Positions 26,046 through 35,432 of a stretch of 64,000 nucleotides of DNA are shown here, in pieces (the stretch's first letter is position 1; every line of letters begins with the position of its first letter). Under the pieces are notes generated by a model. It was not told the origin of the DNA. It did not search any database and saw only the letters and a program-made list of their open reading frames with translations. The position numbers were made by a program, and so were the translations under genes. Source of the DNA: Pseudomonas entomophila L48 (lineage in GTDB: Bacteria; Pseudomonadota; Gammaproteobacteria; Pseudomonadales; Pseudomonadaceae); assembly GCF_000026105.1 (NCBI RefSeq), contig NC_008027.1, forward strand, positions 864,501 to 928,500, given 5' to 3'.

Positions 26046-26642
26046 TTACTCGGCAGCGCCTTCAGCAGCTTCAGCGGCAACGCGCGGGGCGTGGACGTTG
26101 GCAACAGCTTTGTCATCACCGTGGGCCAGAGCGACGAACTCTACGCCTTTCGGAGCTTTCAGGTCCGACAGGTGGATGATGGTGCCGACTTCGGCCTTCG
26201 AGAGGTCGACTTCGATGAACTCAGGCAGGTCCTTGGCTTCGCAGGACACTTCGATCTCGGAAACGACGTGCGAGATCTCGCCGCCTTTCTTGATCGGGGC
26301 TTCTTCGCCGACGAAGTGAACTGGAACCTTGGCGGTCAGCTTCTGGCCAGCAACGACGCGAACGAAGTCGGCGTGCATGATGAAGCCTTTGGCCGGGTGA
26401 CGCTGCATGGCCTTGACCACGACGTTTTGCTTGGCGCCATCGACGTTCAGTTCGATAACGTGGCTGAAGGCAGCTTCGTTTTCGAACAGTTTGGCGATTT
26501 CCTTGGCCACGATGGTCAGGGATTGGGCTTCTTTATCGCCACCGTAGACAACGGCAGGGATGTTGGCGGAGTGACGCAGGCGGCGGCTCGCACCTTTCCC
26601 CAGGTCAGTACGCGCTTGGGCGTTCAGGATGAAGTCAGTCAT
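26046..26642 (-). CDS. rplY: 50S ribosomal protein L25 / general stress protein Ctc
   Basis: 198 residues from ATG 26642 ([23 protein letters not shown]). It has the long Ctc/TL5 form: an N-terminal L25 5S-rRNA-binding domain (about 1-95) and a C-terminal beta domain (about 100-180), with an Ala-rich tail. It binds 5S rRNA in the large subunit. It is downstream of prs and separated from it by a strong terminator. Confidence 0.95.
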
Positions 26643-26708
26643 TTTGTTTCTCCAAAATAGCCTCCCGAAAGGCGTTTGCGACCAGCGCCAGACGGGGATG
26701 GCAAAAAA

Positions 26709-26741
26709 GCCCCGCCCCAACAACCAGTGTTGGGGCGGGGC
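26709..26741 (-). terminator. Rho-independent terminator of prs
   Basis: 14-bp GC-rich stem (GCCCCGCCCCAACA / TGTTGGGGCGGGGC), 5-base loop, followed on the minus strand by TTTTTT. It lies 24 bases after the prs stop, so rplY probably has its own promoter or relies on read-through. Confidence 0.92.
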
Positions 26742-26765
26742 GCTTTTCGTCAGCGAGTGTTCCGC

Positions 26766-27707
26766 TTAGCGGAACATCGCGCTGATCGATTCTTCGTTGC
26801 TGATGCGGCGTACCGCTTCAGCGACAACCGGTGCGATATCCAGCTGGCGGATACGGTCACAGGCTTGAGCAGCGGCGGACAGCGGCACGGTGTTCGTTAC
26901 CACCAGCTCGTCCAGTACCGACTTCTCGATGTTCTCGATCGCGCGGCCCGACAGGACAGGGTGCGTGCAGTAGGCGTAGACCTTGGCGGCACCGTGTTCT
27001 TTCAGGGCCTTGGCCGCGTGGCACAGGGTGCCGGCGGTGTCGACCATGTCGTCTACCAGGATGCAGGTGCGTCCTTCGACGTCGCCGATGATGTGCATCA
27101 CCTCGGAGTGGTTAGCCTTCTCGCGGCGCTTGTCGATGATCCCGAGATCGACACCCAGGGACTTGGCCACGGCGCGAGCACGCACCACGCCACCGATGTC
27201 CGGGGAAACGATCATCAGGTTCTCGAAACGCTGGTCTTCGATGTCGTCGACCAGTACGGGCGAGCCGTAGATGTTGTCGACGGGGATATCGAAGAAACCC
27301 TGGATCTGGTCAGCGTGCAGGTCGACGGTGAGTACACGGTCGATACCCACGACAGTGAGCATGTCAGCGACGACTTTGGCGCTGATGGCTACACGTGCCG
27401 AACGCGGACGGCGGTCCTGGCGGGCGTATCCGAAGTAAGGAATCACGGCGGTGATTCGCGACGCTGAGGAGCGGCGGAAGGCATCGGCCATCACTACCAG
27501 TTCCATCAGGTTGTCGTTGGTTGGGGCACAGGTGGGCTGAATGATGAAGACGTCTTTACCGCGGACATTTTCGTTGATTTCAGCACTGATTTCGCCGTCG
27601 GAGAATTTACCGACAGAAACGTCACCCAGTGGAATATGCAGCTGACGTACGACACGCCGAGCCAGATCGGGGTTTGCATTCCCCGTGAAGACCATCATCT
27701 TGGACAC
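26766..27707 (-). CDS. prs: Ribose-phosphate pyrophosphokinase
   Basis: 313 residues from GTG 27707 ([20 protein letters not shown]), the standard start in pseudomonads; upstream in-frame codons run into tRNA-Gln. PRPP synthase signatures include the N-terminal nucleotide site ([20 protein letters not shown]), [11 protein letters not shown] with the catalytic metal ligands and the PRPP loop [18 protein letters not shown]. It supplies PRPP for purine, pyrimidine, His and NAD synthesis. Confidence 0.96.
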   Translation of the reverse strand: MSKMMVFTGNANPDLARRVVRQLHIPLGDVSVGKFSDGEISAEINENVRGKDVFIIQPTCAPTNDNLMELVVMADAFRRSSASRITAVIPYFGYARQDRRPRSARVAISAKVVADMLTVVGIDRVLTVDLHADQIQGFFDIPVDNIYGSPVLVDDIEDQRFENLMIVSPDIGGVVRARAVAKSLGVDLGIIDKRREKANHSEVMHIIGDVEGRTCILVDDMVDTAGTLCHAAKALKEHGAAKVYAYCTHPVLSGRAIENIEKSVLDELVVTNTVPLSAAAQACDRIRQLDIAPVVAEAVRRISNEESISAMFR

Positions 27708-27752
27708 GCGCAGTACCTGAAGGCTGAGGGTAACCTGGATGAGTATAAGAAA

Positions 27753-27827
27753 TGGCAGGGGCGGCTGGATTCGAACCAACGCATGGCAGGATCAAAACCT
27801 GCTGCCTTACCGCTTGGCGACGCCCCT
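27753..27827 (-). tRNA. tRNA-Gln (TTG)
   Basis: 75-nt cloverleaf on the minus strand: acceptor AGGGGCG/CGCCCCT, D-arm GCCAAGCGGTAAGGC, anticodon stem GCAGG/CCTGC with loop TTTTGAT (anticodon TTG), T-arm GGTTCGAATCC, discriminator G and encoded CCA. It sits between ispE and prs with 20-45-base gaps and is probably processed from their common transcript. Confidence 0.96.
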
Positions 27828-27847
27828 GTATCTGTTGCTGCGAATTC

Positions 27848-28708
27848 TTATGAACTCGACTTCTTGATCAGACTTTGCAGCTTGCGATGCAACATCGAAA
27901 CATTGCTTCCTTTCGCCACAAACCCTGTTTGGGTCTCTGAAAGAAGGGCCAGAACTCTATCAGCTTCGGCTTTGCTTGGGAAGGCCCCAAACACACAACT
28001 TCCAGTGCCGGTCATTCGAGCTTCCGTGAATTTACCCAGTGAAATCAGCGCATTGCGAACTTCGGGGTAACGTTGCTCTACTGCCGGTTGGCAGTCATTT
28101 CGACTGTTTCCCTCGGGAACGGGGCGCATCTTAAGGGGGAGGGAATCACGTGTCAACTCCGGATGCGAAAAAATTTCCGCTGTGCTGACAGACACTTGCG
28201 GTACCAGCACGACATACCAGGGTTCGGCGGGGTCGACCGGGGTCAGTTGCTCGCCGACACCCTGGGCGAACGCGGCGTGACCACGCACGAACACCGGCAC
28301 GTCGGCACCGAGCGCGAGGCCCAGCGCGGCCAGGCGATCCTCGTTCCAGTCGAGTTGCCACAGGTGGGCGAGTGCCAGCAGCGTGGTCGCCGCGTCGGAG
28401 CTGCCGCCACCGATGCCGCCGCCCATGGGCAGCACCTTGTGCAGCCAGATGTCGGCGCCGAGTCTGGTGCCGGACTGCTCCTGGAGCTTGCGCGCGGCGC
28501 GCACGATCAGGTTGCTGTCGTGAGGTACGTCGGCGATCTCGCTGTGCAAGCGGATCACGCCGTCTTCGCGAAGCGAGAAGCTCAGCTCATCGCCGTGGTC
28601 GAGGAACTGGAACACGGTTTCCAGCTCGTGGTAGCCATCGGCGCGGCGGCCGGTGATGTGCAGCCACAGGTTGAGCTTGGCCGGGGCCGGCAGGGTGAGC
28701 TTTTCCAT
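27848..28708 (-). CDS. ispE: 4-diphosphocytidyl-2-C-methyl-D-erythritol kinase
   Basis: 286-residue GHMP kinase of the MEP isoprenoid pathway. N-terminal [25 protein letters not shown] with the substrate-binding Lys, and the ATP loop [21 protein letters not shown] (about 94-114). ATG 28708 lies 4 bases after the lolB stop. It precedes tRNA-Gln. Confidence 0.95.
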   Translation of the reverse strand: MEKLTLPAPAKLNLWLHITGRRADGYHELETVFQFLDHGDELSFSLREDGVIRLHSEIADVPHDSNLIVRAARKLQEQSGTRLGADIWLHKVLPMGGGIGGGSSDAATTLLALAHLWQLDWNEDRLAALGLALGADVPVFVRGHAAFAQGVGEQLTPVDPAEPWYVVLVPQVSVSTAEIFSHPELTRDSLPLKMRPVPEGNSRNDCQPAVEQRYPEVRNALISLGKFTEARMTGTGSCVFGAFPSKAEADRVLALLSETQTGFVAKGSNVSMLHRKLQSLIKKSSS

Positions 28709-28712
28709 CAAC

Positions 28713-29330
28713 TTAGTGCCCCAGCTGGCGCGGCTGCCAGTCCTTGACCACCAGGGTGACGTCGATGTTCTCGCCATGCAGCTTCAGGCGCTCGGGCAGC
28801 CAGTAGCCGTTCTGCTCTATATAGCTGAGGTACTCGACCTGCCAGCCATCCTGGGTGAGGCGGGCCAGGCGGCTGTCGCCGTCGAGGGTGAGCTGGCTCT
28901 TGCTGTCCGGAGCGGGTAGGCCGCGCACCCACCAGACCAGGTGCGAGACCGGCAGGCGCCAGCCGAGCTGTTCTTCCAGCAGGGCCTCGGGGCTGTCGGC
29001 CTCGAAGCGGCCCTGGTTGGCCACCTCCAGCATCACCCCGCCGGGGCGGCCGGTCAGGCGCGCGGCGCCACGGCCGAGCGGGCCGGCCAGGCGGATGTCG
29101 TAGTAGTCCTGGCGCTGCAGCCAGAACAGCGTGCCGCTGCCCGAGTCGCGGGGGGCGCGGATGCCGACCTTGCCGTTGATCTGCCAGCCGTCGAGGCCGC
29201 TCAGCTGTTGCTTGTGCTGGCGCCACAGTTGCGGGTTGCCCTGGCCTTGCACGGCTTCCTTGCTGCCGAAGCCGGCGCAGCCGGCGAGCAGGGCGATGAG
29301 GGTGAAGGTGATGCAATGACGCAGGAACAT
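28713..29330 (-). CDS. lolB: Outer-membrane lipoprotein insertion protein LolB
   Basis: 205 residues with a lipobox LLAGC (about residues 14-18) after a short signal sequence. The rest is a LolB-type beta barrel ([44 protein letters not shown]). It accepts lipoproteins from LolA and inserts them in the outer membrane. It is 3 bases after the TPR lipoprotein gene and 4 before ispE, so the three form an operon. Confidence 0.94.
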
Positions 29331-29333
29331 GGT

Positions 29334-31058
29334 TTACAGGCTCTCGGATCCGGTCAGGCGCAGGAGGGTCTTGCGCAGGATGGGGCTGTCGGGTTGGGCC
29401 TCGAAGCCCTTGCCCCAGACCTGGCGGGCTTCGCGGCGCTTGCCGTTGGCCCACAGCACTTCGCCCAGGTGGGCGGCGACTTCATGGTCGGGGAAGCGTT
29501 CGAAGGCCTGGCGCAGTTGGCGTTCGGCTTCGTCGAGGTTGCCCATGCGGTAGGCGACCCAGCCCAGGCTGTCGAGCACCGCCGGGTCGTCCGGGGTCAG
29601 CTGGTGGGCCTTGTCGATCAGGGCTTTGGCCTCGGTGTAGCGGGTGGTGCGGTCGGCCAGGGTGTAGCCCAGGGCGTTGAGGGCCATGGCGTTTTCCGGC
29701 TCGCGGGCGATGATGGCGCGCAGGTCCTTTTCCATCTGCCCCAGGTCATTGCGCTTCTCGGCGAGCATAGCGCGGGTGTAGAGCAGGTTGAGGTCGTCCG
29801 GGTAGCGCTTGATCGCCTGCTCCAGCACCTGCGCGGCCTGGGCCTCCTTGCCGTTGTTGCCCAGGCTTTCGGCCTCGATCAGGTACAGCTGGATGGCGTA
29901 GTCGGGCTGCGCCTCGCGGGCTTCGGCGAGCAGGCGCGAAGCCTCCGCGCTGCGGCCATTGGCGATGAGGATGTCGGCCTGGCGCAGTTGCGCCGGCAGG
30001 TAGTCCGGGCCCGCGCCGACCAGGGCATATTCGCGCAGGGCGGCAGCCGGCTGGTGACGTTCCTCGCGGATACGGCCGAGGTTCAGGTGGGCGGCGTCGG
30101 CGTTGGCGTCGCGCTCGACCATTTCCTGCAGGTAGCCTTCGGCTTCATCCCATTGCTTGGTTTCCAGGCACACCAGAGCCAGGGAGTAACGGATCTCGTC
30201 GTCTTCCGGGTACTGCTGCAGCAGGCTTTCGAATTCGGCCTTGGCATCGTTGATGCGGTCCTGCTCGACCAGGGTGCGCGCATAAGTGAGGTGCAGGCGC
30301 TTGTCGTCAGGGTTGTCGCGGATCGCCCCGCGCAGCAGCGGCAGTGCTTCCGGGCCACGGTCCAGCCCTTGCAGCAGGCGGGCGCGCAGCAGTATCGGAG
30401 CGATCTCGCCGTTCTGTGCTGGGTGGCTTTCCAGCAGTTCAAGAGCTTGTTCGGGCTTATCGTCCTGGTTCAGCAGCAGCGCCTTGCCGAACACCAGCTG
30501 GCCGTTGTCGGGGTACTTCACCAGCAGGCGGTCGAAGCTCTGCATCAGGCCGTCACGGGTGGCTTGGTCGGTTTCGGCGGCGGACAGCGCGAGGAAGTCG
30601 AAGTGGGTGTCGCCCTTGCCCTGCAGCACTTTCTCCATGTACGCCATGGAGTCGTCGTAGCGCCCGGCGCGGGCCAGCTGGATGGCCGCGGCGCGTTGGG
30701 CGTCGAGGTTCTGCGGGTCGTTGCGGGCCCAGATCAATGCGCTGTCCAGGGCCGGCTCGTCGGCGCCGAGGTATTCGGCGATGCGGTAGGCGCGCTCGGA
30801 GACGCCGGGGTCCTGGGTTTTTTGCGCCTGGTCGGCGTAGTTGGCCAGGGCGATGTCGAAGCGGTTGCGCTGGCCGGCCAGCTCGGCCACCAGCAGGCTG
30901 TAGAGCGTGTCTTGCGTGAACGAACCATACACCACGGGCTTTTCCGCGCTCTTGCCGGCGTTGGCGGCGGGCGGTTGGTCGTCCGTCTTCTGCGGGGCCA
31001 GGCTTTGGCAGCCCTGGAGCAGGGCGAAGGCAAGCAGCAATGCGTAGGGTCTGTTCAT
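29334..31058 (-). CDS. TPR-repeat outer-membrane-type lipoprotein
   Basis: 574 residues from ATG 31058. Lipobox LLQGC at about residues 13-17 gives a lipoprotein; the body is a long array of tetratricopeptide repeats (for example YALVCLETKQWDEAEGYLQEMVERDANAD and ALNALGYTLADRTTRYTEAKALIDKAHQLTPDDPAVLDSLGW). In pseudomonads this gene heads the lolB-ispE operon and stands divergent and close to hemA; here hemA is 15 kb away because of the accessory island. The function is probably protein-protein contact at the envelope. Confidence 0.88.
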   Translation of the reverse strand: MNRPYALLLAFALLQGCQSLAPQKTDDQPPAANAGKSAEKPVVYGSFTQDTLYSLLVAELAGQRNRFDIALANYADQAQKTQDPGVSERAYRIAEYLGADEPALDSALIWARNDPQNLDAQRAAAIQLARAGRYDDSMAYMEKVLQGKGDTHFDFLALSAAETDQATRDGLMQSFDRLLVKYPDNGQLVFGKALLLNQDDKPEQALELLESHPAQNGEIAPILLRARLLQGLDRGPEALPLLRGAIRDNPDDKRLHLTYARTLVEQDRINDAKAEFESLLQQYPEDDEIRYSLALVCLETKQWDEAEGYLQEMVERDANADAAHLNLGRIREERHQPAAALREYALVGAGPDYLPAQLRQADILIANGRSAEASRLLAEAREAQPDYAIQLYLIEAESLGNNGKEAQAAQVLEQAIKRYPDDLNLLYTRAMLAEKRNDLGQMEKDLRAIIAREPENAMALNALGYTLADRTTRYTEAKALIDKAHQLTPDDPAVLDSLGWVAYRMGNLDEAERQLRQAFERFPDHEVAAHLGEVLWANGKRREARQVWGKGFEAQPDSPILRKTLLRLTGSESL

Positions 31059-31248
31059 AGAAGGCTTTAGGAGGGCTAACCGGCGGTCGGAGCATGATGA
31101 CACAAGCGCGATGGCAAACCCACCTGCGAAGGTCGTGGTGTGAAGCGTGGCTTCGGTCATAGGGACAATGCCTGGCGTGGGAGGTTCGCGCACAGGCATG
31201 GCATCAAGCGAGTCAACGGTTGCTGCTTATGGCGGTCGGTGTCGTCTG

Positions 31249-31325
31249 GGTTCGCCAGCAAGCTGGCTCCTACAGGTACCCAGCACCAGCACCGTACCTG
31301 TAGGAGCCAGCTTGCTGGCGAAGAG
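31249..31325. repeat. REP palindrome pair at left end of island
   Basis: Inverted arms TCGCCAGCAAGCTGGCTCCT and complement with a ~27-base centre. It marks the end of sequence near the TPR lipoprotein promoter and the start of the accessory region. Confidence 0.82.
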
Positions 31326-31388
31326 GCCGGCCCAATCAACACAACTCTATTGTGTTCACTTTTTTAGGTTTTTGACTTCTCAGTCAAC

Positions 31389-31406
31389 TGCGCAAGAAGT
31401 TGCGCA
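31389..31406. promoter_or_regulatory. Upstream inverted repeat, copy 1 (candidate enhancer site for hcp)
   Basis: TGCGCAAGAAGTTGCGCA: 7-bp arms TGCGCAA/TTGCGCA with a GAAG centre, identical to the copy at 31493-31510. It lies about 225 bases upstream of the predicted sigma-54 start site, within the normal range for binding of an enhancer-binding protein. Confidence 0.55.
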
Positions 31407-31412
31407 CTCAAG

Positions 31413-31433
31413 TGTGGATAAGTGTGTGGATAG
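31413..31433. other. Two tandem DnaA-box-like 9-mers
   Basis: TGTGGATAA at 31413-31421 (exact complement of the DnaA box TTATCCACA) and TGTGGATAG at 31425-31433. They lie between the two inverted repeats in the hcp upstream region. They could be chance or regulatory; there is no sign of a replication origin. Confidence 0.35.
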
Positions 31434-31492
31434 TTCGATGCAGGCCTTGGTACTCGTCATGTACAGCCAACTGCGCAACTTTTTGCCACCAC

Positions 31493-31514
31493 TGCGCAAG
31501 AAGTTGCGCAACTT
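31493..31514. promoter_or_regulatory. Upstream inverted repeat, copy 2 (candidate enhancer site for hcp)
   Basis: Second identical copy of TGCGCAAGAAGTTGCGCA (31493-31510), running into AAGTTGCGCAACTT. A half-site TGCGCAA also occurs at 31472-31478. The centre is about 120 bases upstream of the predicted start site. Confidence 0.55.
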
Positions 31515-31595
31515 TTGAAGGGTTCAAGTTGAAAAGAACATCCAAATGGATGTGCATGATTTCTAACTATCTGATTTGAATAGATAAATAAAAAC

Positions 31596-31611
31596 TGGCA
31601 CGCCCTTTGTA
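31596..31611 (+). promoter_or_regulatory. Sigma-54 (RpoN) promoter of hcp
   Basis: TGGCACGCCCTTTGTA matches the -24/-12 consensus TGGCACGN4TTGCW except for T in place of C in the -12 element. The spacing is exact. It lies about 70 bases before the hcp ATG, which gives a leader of about 60 bases. Confidence 0.75.
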
Positions 31612-31681
31612 TTACCTAGTCGCCCCAAGGTGGCAAATTCCTGCCACCCGGCGACTATTTTCCAAGCAAGGAGAGCGACAC

Positions 31682-32200
31682 ATGGCAACTCCCGCCTACA
31701 TGGCCGTCACCGGCGAAAAACAAGGTCTGATCACCGCTGGCGCCTTCACCGCCGACTCGGTGGGCAACACCTACCAGGAAGGCCACGAAGACCAGGTCAT
31801 GGTCCAGGGCTTCGAACACGAAGTGATCATCCCGCGTGACCCGCAGTCCGGCCAGCCGACCGGCCAGCGCGTGCACAAGCCGGTGAAGATCACCAAGGTC
31901 TTCGACAAGGCCTCGCCACTGCTGCTGGCCGCCCTGACCTCGGGCGAGCGCATGACCAAGGTCGAGATCAAGTGGTACCGCACCTCGGCCCAGGGCACCC
32001 AGGAGCACTACTACACCACCGTCCTGGAAGACGCGATCATCGTCGACATCAAGGACTACATGCACAACTGCCAGGACCCGGCCAACGCCCACTTCACCCA
32101 CCTGGAAGACGTGTACTTCACCTACCGCAAGATCACCTGGACCCACGAAGTGTCCGGTACTTCCGGTTCCGACGACTGGCGCGCGCCGGTCGCGGGCTAA
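31682..32200 (+). CDS. hcp: Hcp, type VI secretion tube protein (TssD)
   Basis: 172 residues from ATG 31682 (MATPAYMAVTGEKQGLITAGAF), with AGGAGAGCG just upstream. The sequence shows the Hcp pattern: start with a short strand, EDQVMVQGFEHEVIIPRDPQSGQPTGQRVHKPVKITKVFDKASPLL, and the C-terminal FTYRKITWTHEVSGTSGSDDW. Hcp hexamers stack to form the tube that carries VgrG and effectors. No sheath or baseplate gene lies near, so this is an orphan hcp serving an apparatus elsewhere. It is driven by the sigma-54 promoter at 31596. Confidence 0.96.
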   Translation: MATPAYMAVTGEKQGLITAGAFTADSVGNTYQEGHEDQVMVQGFEHEVIIPRDPQSGQPTGQRVHKPVKITKVFDKASPLLLAALTSGERMTKVEIKWYRTSAQGTQEHYYTTVLEDAIIVDIKDYMHNCQDPANAHFTHLEDVYFTYRKITWTHEVSGTSGSDDWRAPVAG

Positions 32201-32253
32201 GGCTCTGCGGGGTCTCTGGGTGATCGACGTTAGCGTTGCATCGCCCATGAGAC

Positions 32254-32375
32254 CGAGCGCCGCCCGCGCGGCGCATCGCGGATGAATCCGCTCCTACAGC
32301 GGTTGGTGGCACTGCCGACTTGCCCGTGTAGGAGCGGATTCATCCGCGATACGCCGCGTGAGCGGCGTGCCATTC
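32254..32375. repeat. Inverted REP-type repeat between hcp and vgrG
   Basis: Arms CGCATCGCGGATGAATCCGC (with TCCTACA) and complement around a ~40-base centre, with GC-rich outer extensions GAGCGCCGCCCGCGCGGCG. It belongs to the same repeat family as the 247-bp units at 42984 and 44687. The hairpin may weaken read-through from hcp into vgrG. Confidence 0.8.
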
Positions 32376-32411
32376 CGAGGACGTTCCACCCCCCAGGAAA
32401 GAGGAACAAGG

Positions 32412-35400
32412 ATGTTTGCCGCCGCCGACCAGACCCATTTCAGCTTGCACATCGACGGCCTGGAGCACGACTTCCAGGTACTCGCCTTCGACGGCAGCGA
32501 AGCCATCAGCCAGGTGTACGCCATCGACCTGGAACTGGTCAGCGAGCACCCCTCGCGGGACCTGGAAAGCCTGCTGCACAAGCCCGCGTTCCTCCAGCTG
32601 GGCGACGACGGCCGCGGCCTGCACGGCCTGATCTACCGCGCCGCGCAAGGCGAGGCGGGCAAGCGCCTGACCCGCTACCAGGTTACGCTACGCCCGCAGC
32701 TGGCCTACCTGGCCCACCGCATCAACCAACGCATGTTCCAGCAACTGAGCGTGCCGAAGATCATCGCCCAGGTACTGGAAGAGCACGGCATCCTCGCCAA
32801 CGCCTACCAGTTCCAGCTGGGCGCCGTGTACCCGGAGCGTGAGTACTGCGTGCAGTACGACGAGTCCAACCTGCAGTTCGTCCAGCGCCTGTGCGAAGAA
32901 GAGGGCATCCACTACCACTTCCGCCACAGCGCCGAGGGCCACCAGCTGGTGTTCGGCGACGACCAGACCGTGTTCCGCAAGCTGGCCCCGGTGGCCTACC
33001 AGCAGGACGCCGGGCTGGTGGCCGACACGCCGATGATCAAGCGCTTCGGCCTGCGCGTGGAAACCCGCACCAGCAGCGTCACCCGCCGCGACTACGACTT
33101 CAAGAAACCGCTGATCCAGCTCGAAGGCGAGTCGGTCAGCCACGCCGAGCCCGAGCTCGAAGACTACGACTACCCCGGGCGCTTCCTCGACCGCGCCCGC
33201 GGCAAGCACCTGGCCACCCGCGCCCTGGAGCGCCACCGCAGCGACTACCGCCTGGCCGAAGGGCGCAGCGACCAGCCGTTGCTGGCCAGCGGGCATTTCC
33301 TGACCCTGAGCGCGCACCCCAACGCCGCCTGGAACGACCTCTGGCTGCTCACCGACGTGCACCACCAGGGCCGCCAGCCCCAGGTGCTGGAAGAAGCCAT
33401 CACCAGCGACGTCGACGCCAAGTACGACGGCTTCCAGCAGGGCTACCGCAATTTCTTCAGCGCCACCCCGTGGGACGCCACCTACCGCCCGCCGCTCGAA
33501 CACCCCAAGCCGCGCATCCTCGGCACCCAGCGCGCCGTGGTCAGCGGCCCGGCCGGTGAAGAGATCTACTGCGACGAGTACGGCCGCATCAAGGTGCAGT
33601 TCTTCTGGGACCGCGAAGGTCGCTCGGATGACAAGTCCAGCGTGTGGATGCGCGTGGCCTCCGGCTGGGCCGGGCAGGGCATCGCCAGCCTGCAGCTGCC
33701 CCGCGTCGGCATGGAGGTGCTGGTCAGCTTCCTCGAAGGCGACCCCGACCAGCCGTTGGTGACCGGCTGCCTGTACCACGGCGTGAATATGCCGCACTAC
33801 AAGCTGCCCGACCTGAAGACCCTGGCCACCATCAAGAGCAAGGAATACAAGGGCAGCCGCAACAACGAACTGCGCATCGACGACACCACCAGCGAAATCA
33901 GCATCGCCCTGCGCAGCGACCACGGCGCCAGTGCGCTGAACCTCGGCTACCTCACGCACCCCAGACCGTCGGGCGGCGCCCCTCGTGGTGAAGGCTTCGA
34001 GCTGCGCACCGACCGCCACGGTGCAGTGCGCGCCGCCGGTGGCCTGCTGATCACCACCGAACCCCGCGCCAACGAAGCCAAGCACCACAAGGACCTGCCC
34101 GAAACCGCCGAACGTCTGGCCACCGCCAGCGAGCAGCAGGACAGCCTGGCGGAACTGGCCAAGCAGATGCAGGCCCAGGAGCCCGGCGACCAGGACGCCG
34201 TGGCCAAGCGCCTGCACGAGCAGCACCAGGGCATCCTCGGCAGCGGCCCGGTCAACCAGAGCGCCAACGAATTCCCCGAATTCGCCCAGCCGCACCTGGT
34301 GCTGTCGAGCCCGGCCGGCATCGCCCTGACCACCCCCGGCCCCAACCACATCACCACCGGCGAGCATCTGGCCCTGAGCAGCACCGGCCACACCAGCCTG
34401 TCCGTCGGCAAGCGCCTGCTGGCCAGCGCCAGCCAGGGCATGCGCCTGTTCGTGCAGAGCCTGGGCTGGAAGCTGGTGTCGGCCTCCGGCGACATCGACA
34501 TCCGTGCCCTCAAGGACAACATCAACCTGCTGGCCAAGCTCGACATCACCGCCAACGCCGACCGCATCGTGCTCACCGCCAAGACCGAGCTGGTGATCCA
34601 GGGCGGCGGCAGCGCCACTACCTACAACGCCGGTGGCATCACCCATGTCACCAGCGCCAACTACACCGCCCACGCCGCGCAGTTCGCCCACATCGGCGCC
34701 GCCAGCAAGGCCGGCACCTTCCCCGAGCCACCGAAACCCGGCAAGGGCGACCTGGAGCTGCTGTACCAGTACGCCAACAGCAAAGGCGTGAAGACCGGCG
34801 ACTACGACGTGACCGACGCCCTGGGCAAGTCAATCAAGGGCAGTTTGGATAGCAAAGGTTTCAACCAGGCAGCAGGGGCCGCCGTAGGGCCACTGTGGGT
34901 CGACTTTGGCCTCGACCCTGCTGATACCTGGGCCGATGGCAGCCACTTTGGTGCCTCTGCCTGGCCTGCACAGGCGGGACTGGGAGAGCCGTCTGCCGCG
35001 CAGATGGCGGAAGTTGGCGAGGTGCTTAGCAGTGCAAAAGGTGAAGGCGGATTGCTAGCTAAGGGGATGTCGGCAATGCAACAAGGCATGGACAAGGGCA
35101 AGGGACTGATGCAGAACGCGATGGCACAAGGAAAATCGATGGCCCAGGGCCTGATGGGCCCCGGCGGCAACGGCCTGCTGGAACAGGGCAAGGCCCTGGC
35201 CGGCACGGGCATGCAACTGGCGAAAAGCGGACAAGCCGCCTTGCAGAAGGCGCAGCAGGTCAAGGCCGCCGTCGGCGGCGACACCGGCGCCATGGCCCAA
35301 CTGGCCAGCAACGTGGTGCCCGGCGCGGCGCCCACGCTCAAGGCCGCCAGCGCGCTCAAGCAACTGCCGAGCCTGCCCAAGCTCAGCGCCCCGGTGAACC

Positions 35401-35432
35401 CGGCCAAGCTGAACCATGAGGTGCTGGCATGA
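32412..35432 (+). CDS. vgrG: VgrG, type VI secretion spike protein (TssI), with C-terminal extension
   Basis: 1006 residues from ATG 32412, preceded by AAAGAGGAACAAGG. Domains: gp27-like base (about 1-370), gp5 OB/needle region (about 376-460, CDEYGRIKVQFFWDREG ... RVGMEVLVSFLEGDPDQPLVTGCLYHG), DUF2345 beta-helix (about 620-760), then a transthyretin-like adaptor segment (about 776-840, GDYDVTDALGKSIKG) and an Ala/Gly/Met-rich helical tail (about 870-1006). Such extensions dock cognate effectors. The stop overlaps the Rhs start by 4 bp (ATGA), so VgrG and Rhs are probably made and loaded together. Confidence 0.95.
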   Translation: MFAAADQTHFSLHIDGLEHDFQVLAFDGSEAISQVYAIDLELVSEHPSRDLESLLHKPAFLQLGDDGRGLHGLIYRAAQGEAGKRLTRYQVTLRPQLAYLAHRINQRMFQQLSVPKIIAQVLEEHGILANAYQFQLGAVYPEREYCVQYDESNLQFVQRLCEEEGIHYHFRHSAEGHQLVFGDDQTVFRKLAPVAYQQDAGLVADTPMIKRFGLRVETRTSSVTRRDYDFKKPLIQLEGESVSHAEPELEDYDYPGRFLDRARGKHLATRALERHRSDYRLAEGRSDQPLLASGHFLTLSAHPNAAWNDLWLLTDVHHQGRQPQVLEEAITSDVDAKYDGFQQGYRNFFSATPWDATYRPPLEHPKPRILGTQRAVVSGPAGEEIYCDEYGRIKVQFFWDREGRSDDKSSVWMRVASGWAGQGIASLQLPRVGMEVLVSFLEGDPDQPLVTGCLYHGVNMPHYKLPDLKTLATIKSKEYKGSRNNELRIDDTTSEISIALRSDHGASALNLGYLTHPRPSGGAPRGEGFELRTDRHGAVRAAGGLLITTEPRANEAKHHKDLPETAERLATASEQQDSLAELAKQMQAQEPGDQDAVAKRLHEQHQGILGSGPVNQSANEFPEFAQPHLVLSSPAGIALTTPGPNHITTGEHLALSSTGHTSLSVGKRLLASASQGMRLFVQSLGWKLVSASGDIDIRALKDNINLLAKLDITANADRIVLTAKTELVIQGGGSATTYNAGGITHVTSANYTAHAAQFAHIGAASKAGTFPEPPKPGKGDLELLYQYANSKGVKTGDYDVTDALGKSIKGSLDSKGFNQAAGAAVGPLWVDFGLDPADTWADGSHFGASAWPAQAGLGEPSAAQMAEVGEVLSSAKGEGGLLAKGMSAMQQGMDKGKGLMQNAMAQGKSMAQGLMGPGGNGLLEQGKALAGTGMQLAKSGQAALQKAQQVKAAVGGDTGAMAQLASNVVPGAAPTLKAASALKQLPSLPKLSAPVNPAKLNHEVLA

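Noticed and set aside
31413..31433. Replication origin suggested by DnaA-box-like sequences
   Set aside because: Only two boxes, no AT-rich unwinding element and no dnaA/dnaN or gidA nearby.
31389..31514. CRISPR-like appearance of repeated TGCGCAAGAAGTTGCGCA
   Set aside because: Only two full copies with unequal spacing and no cas genes; better explained as regulator binding sites.
32688..34691. 667-codon minus-strand open frame opposite vgrG
   Set aside because: Mirror of vgrG codon usage; vgrG domains are certain on the plus strand.
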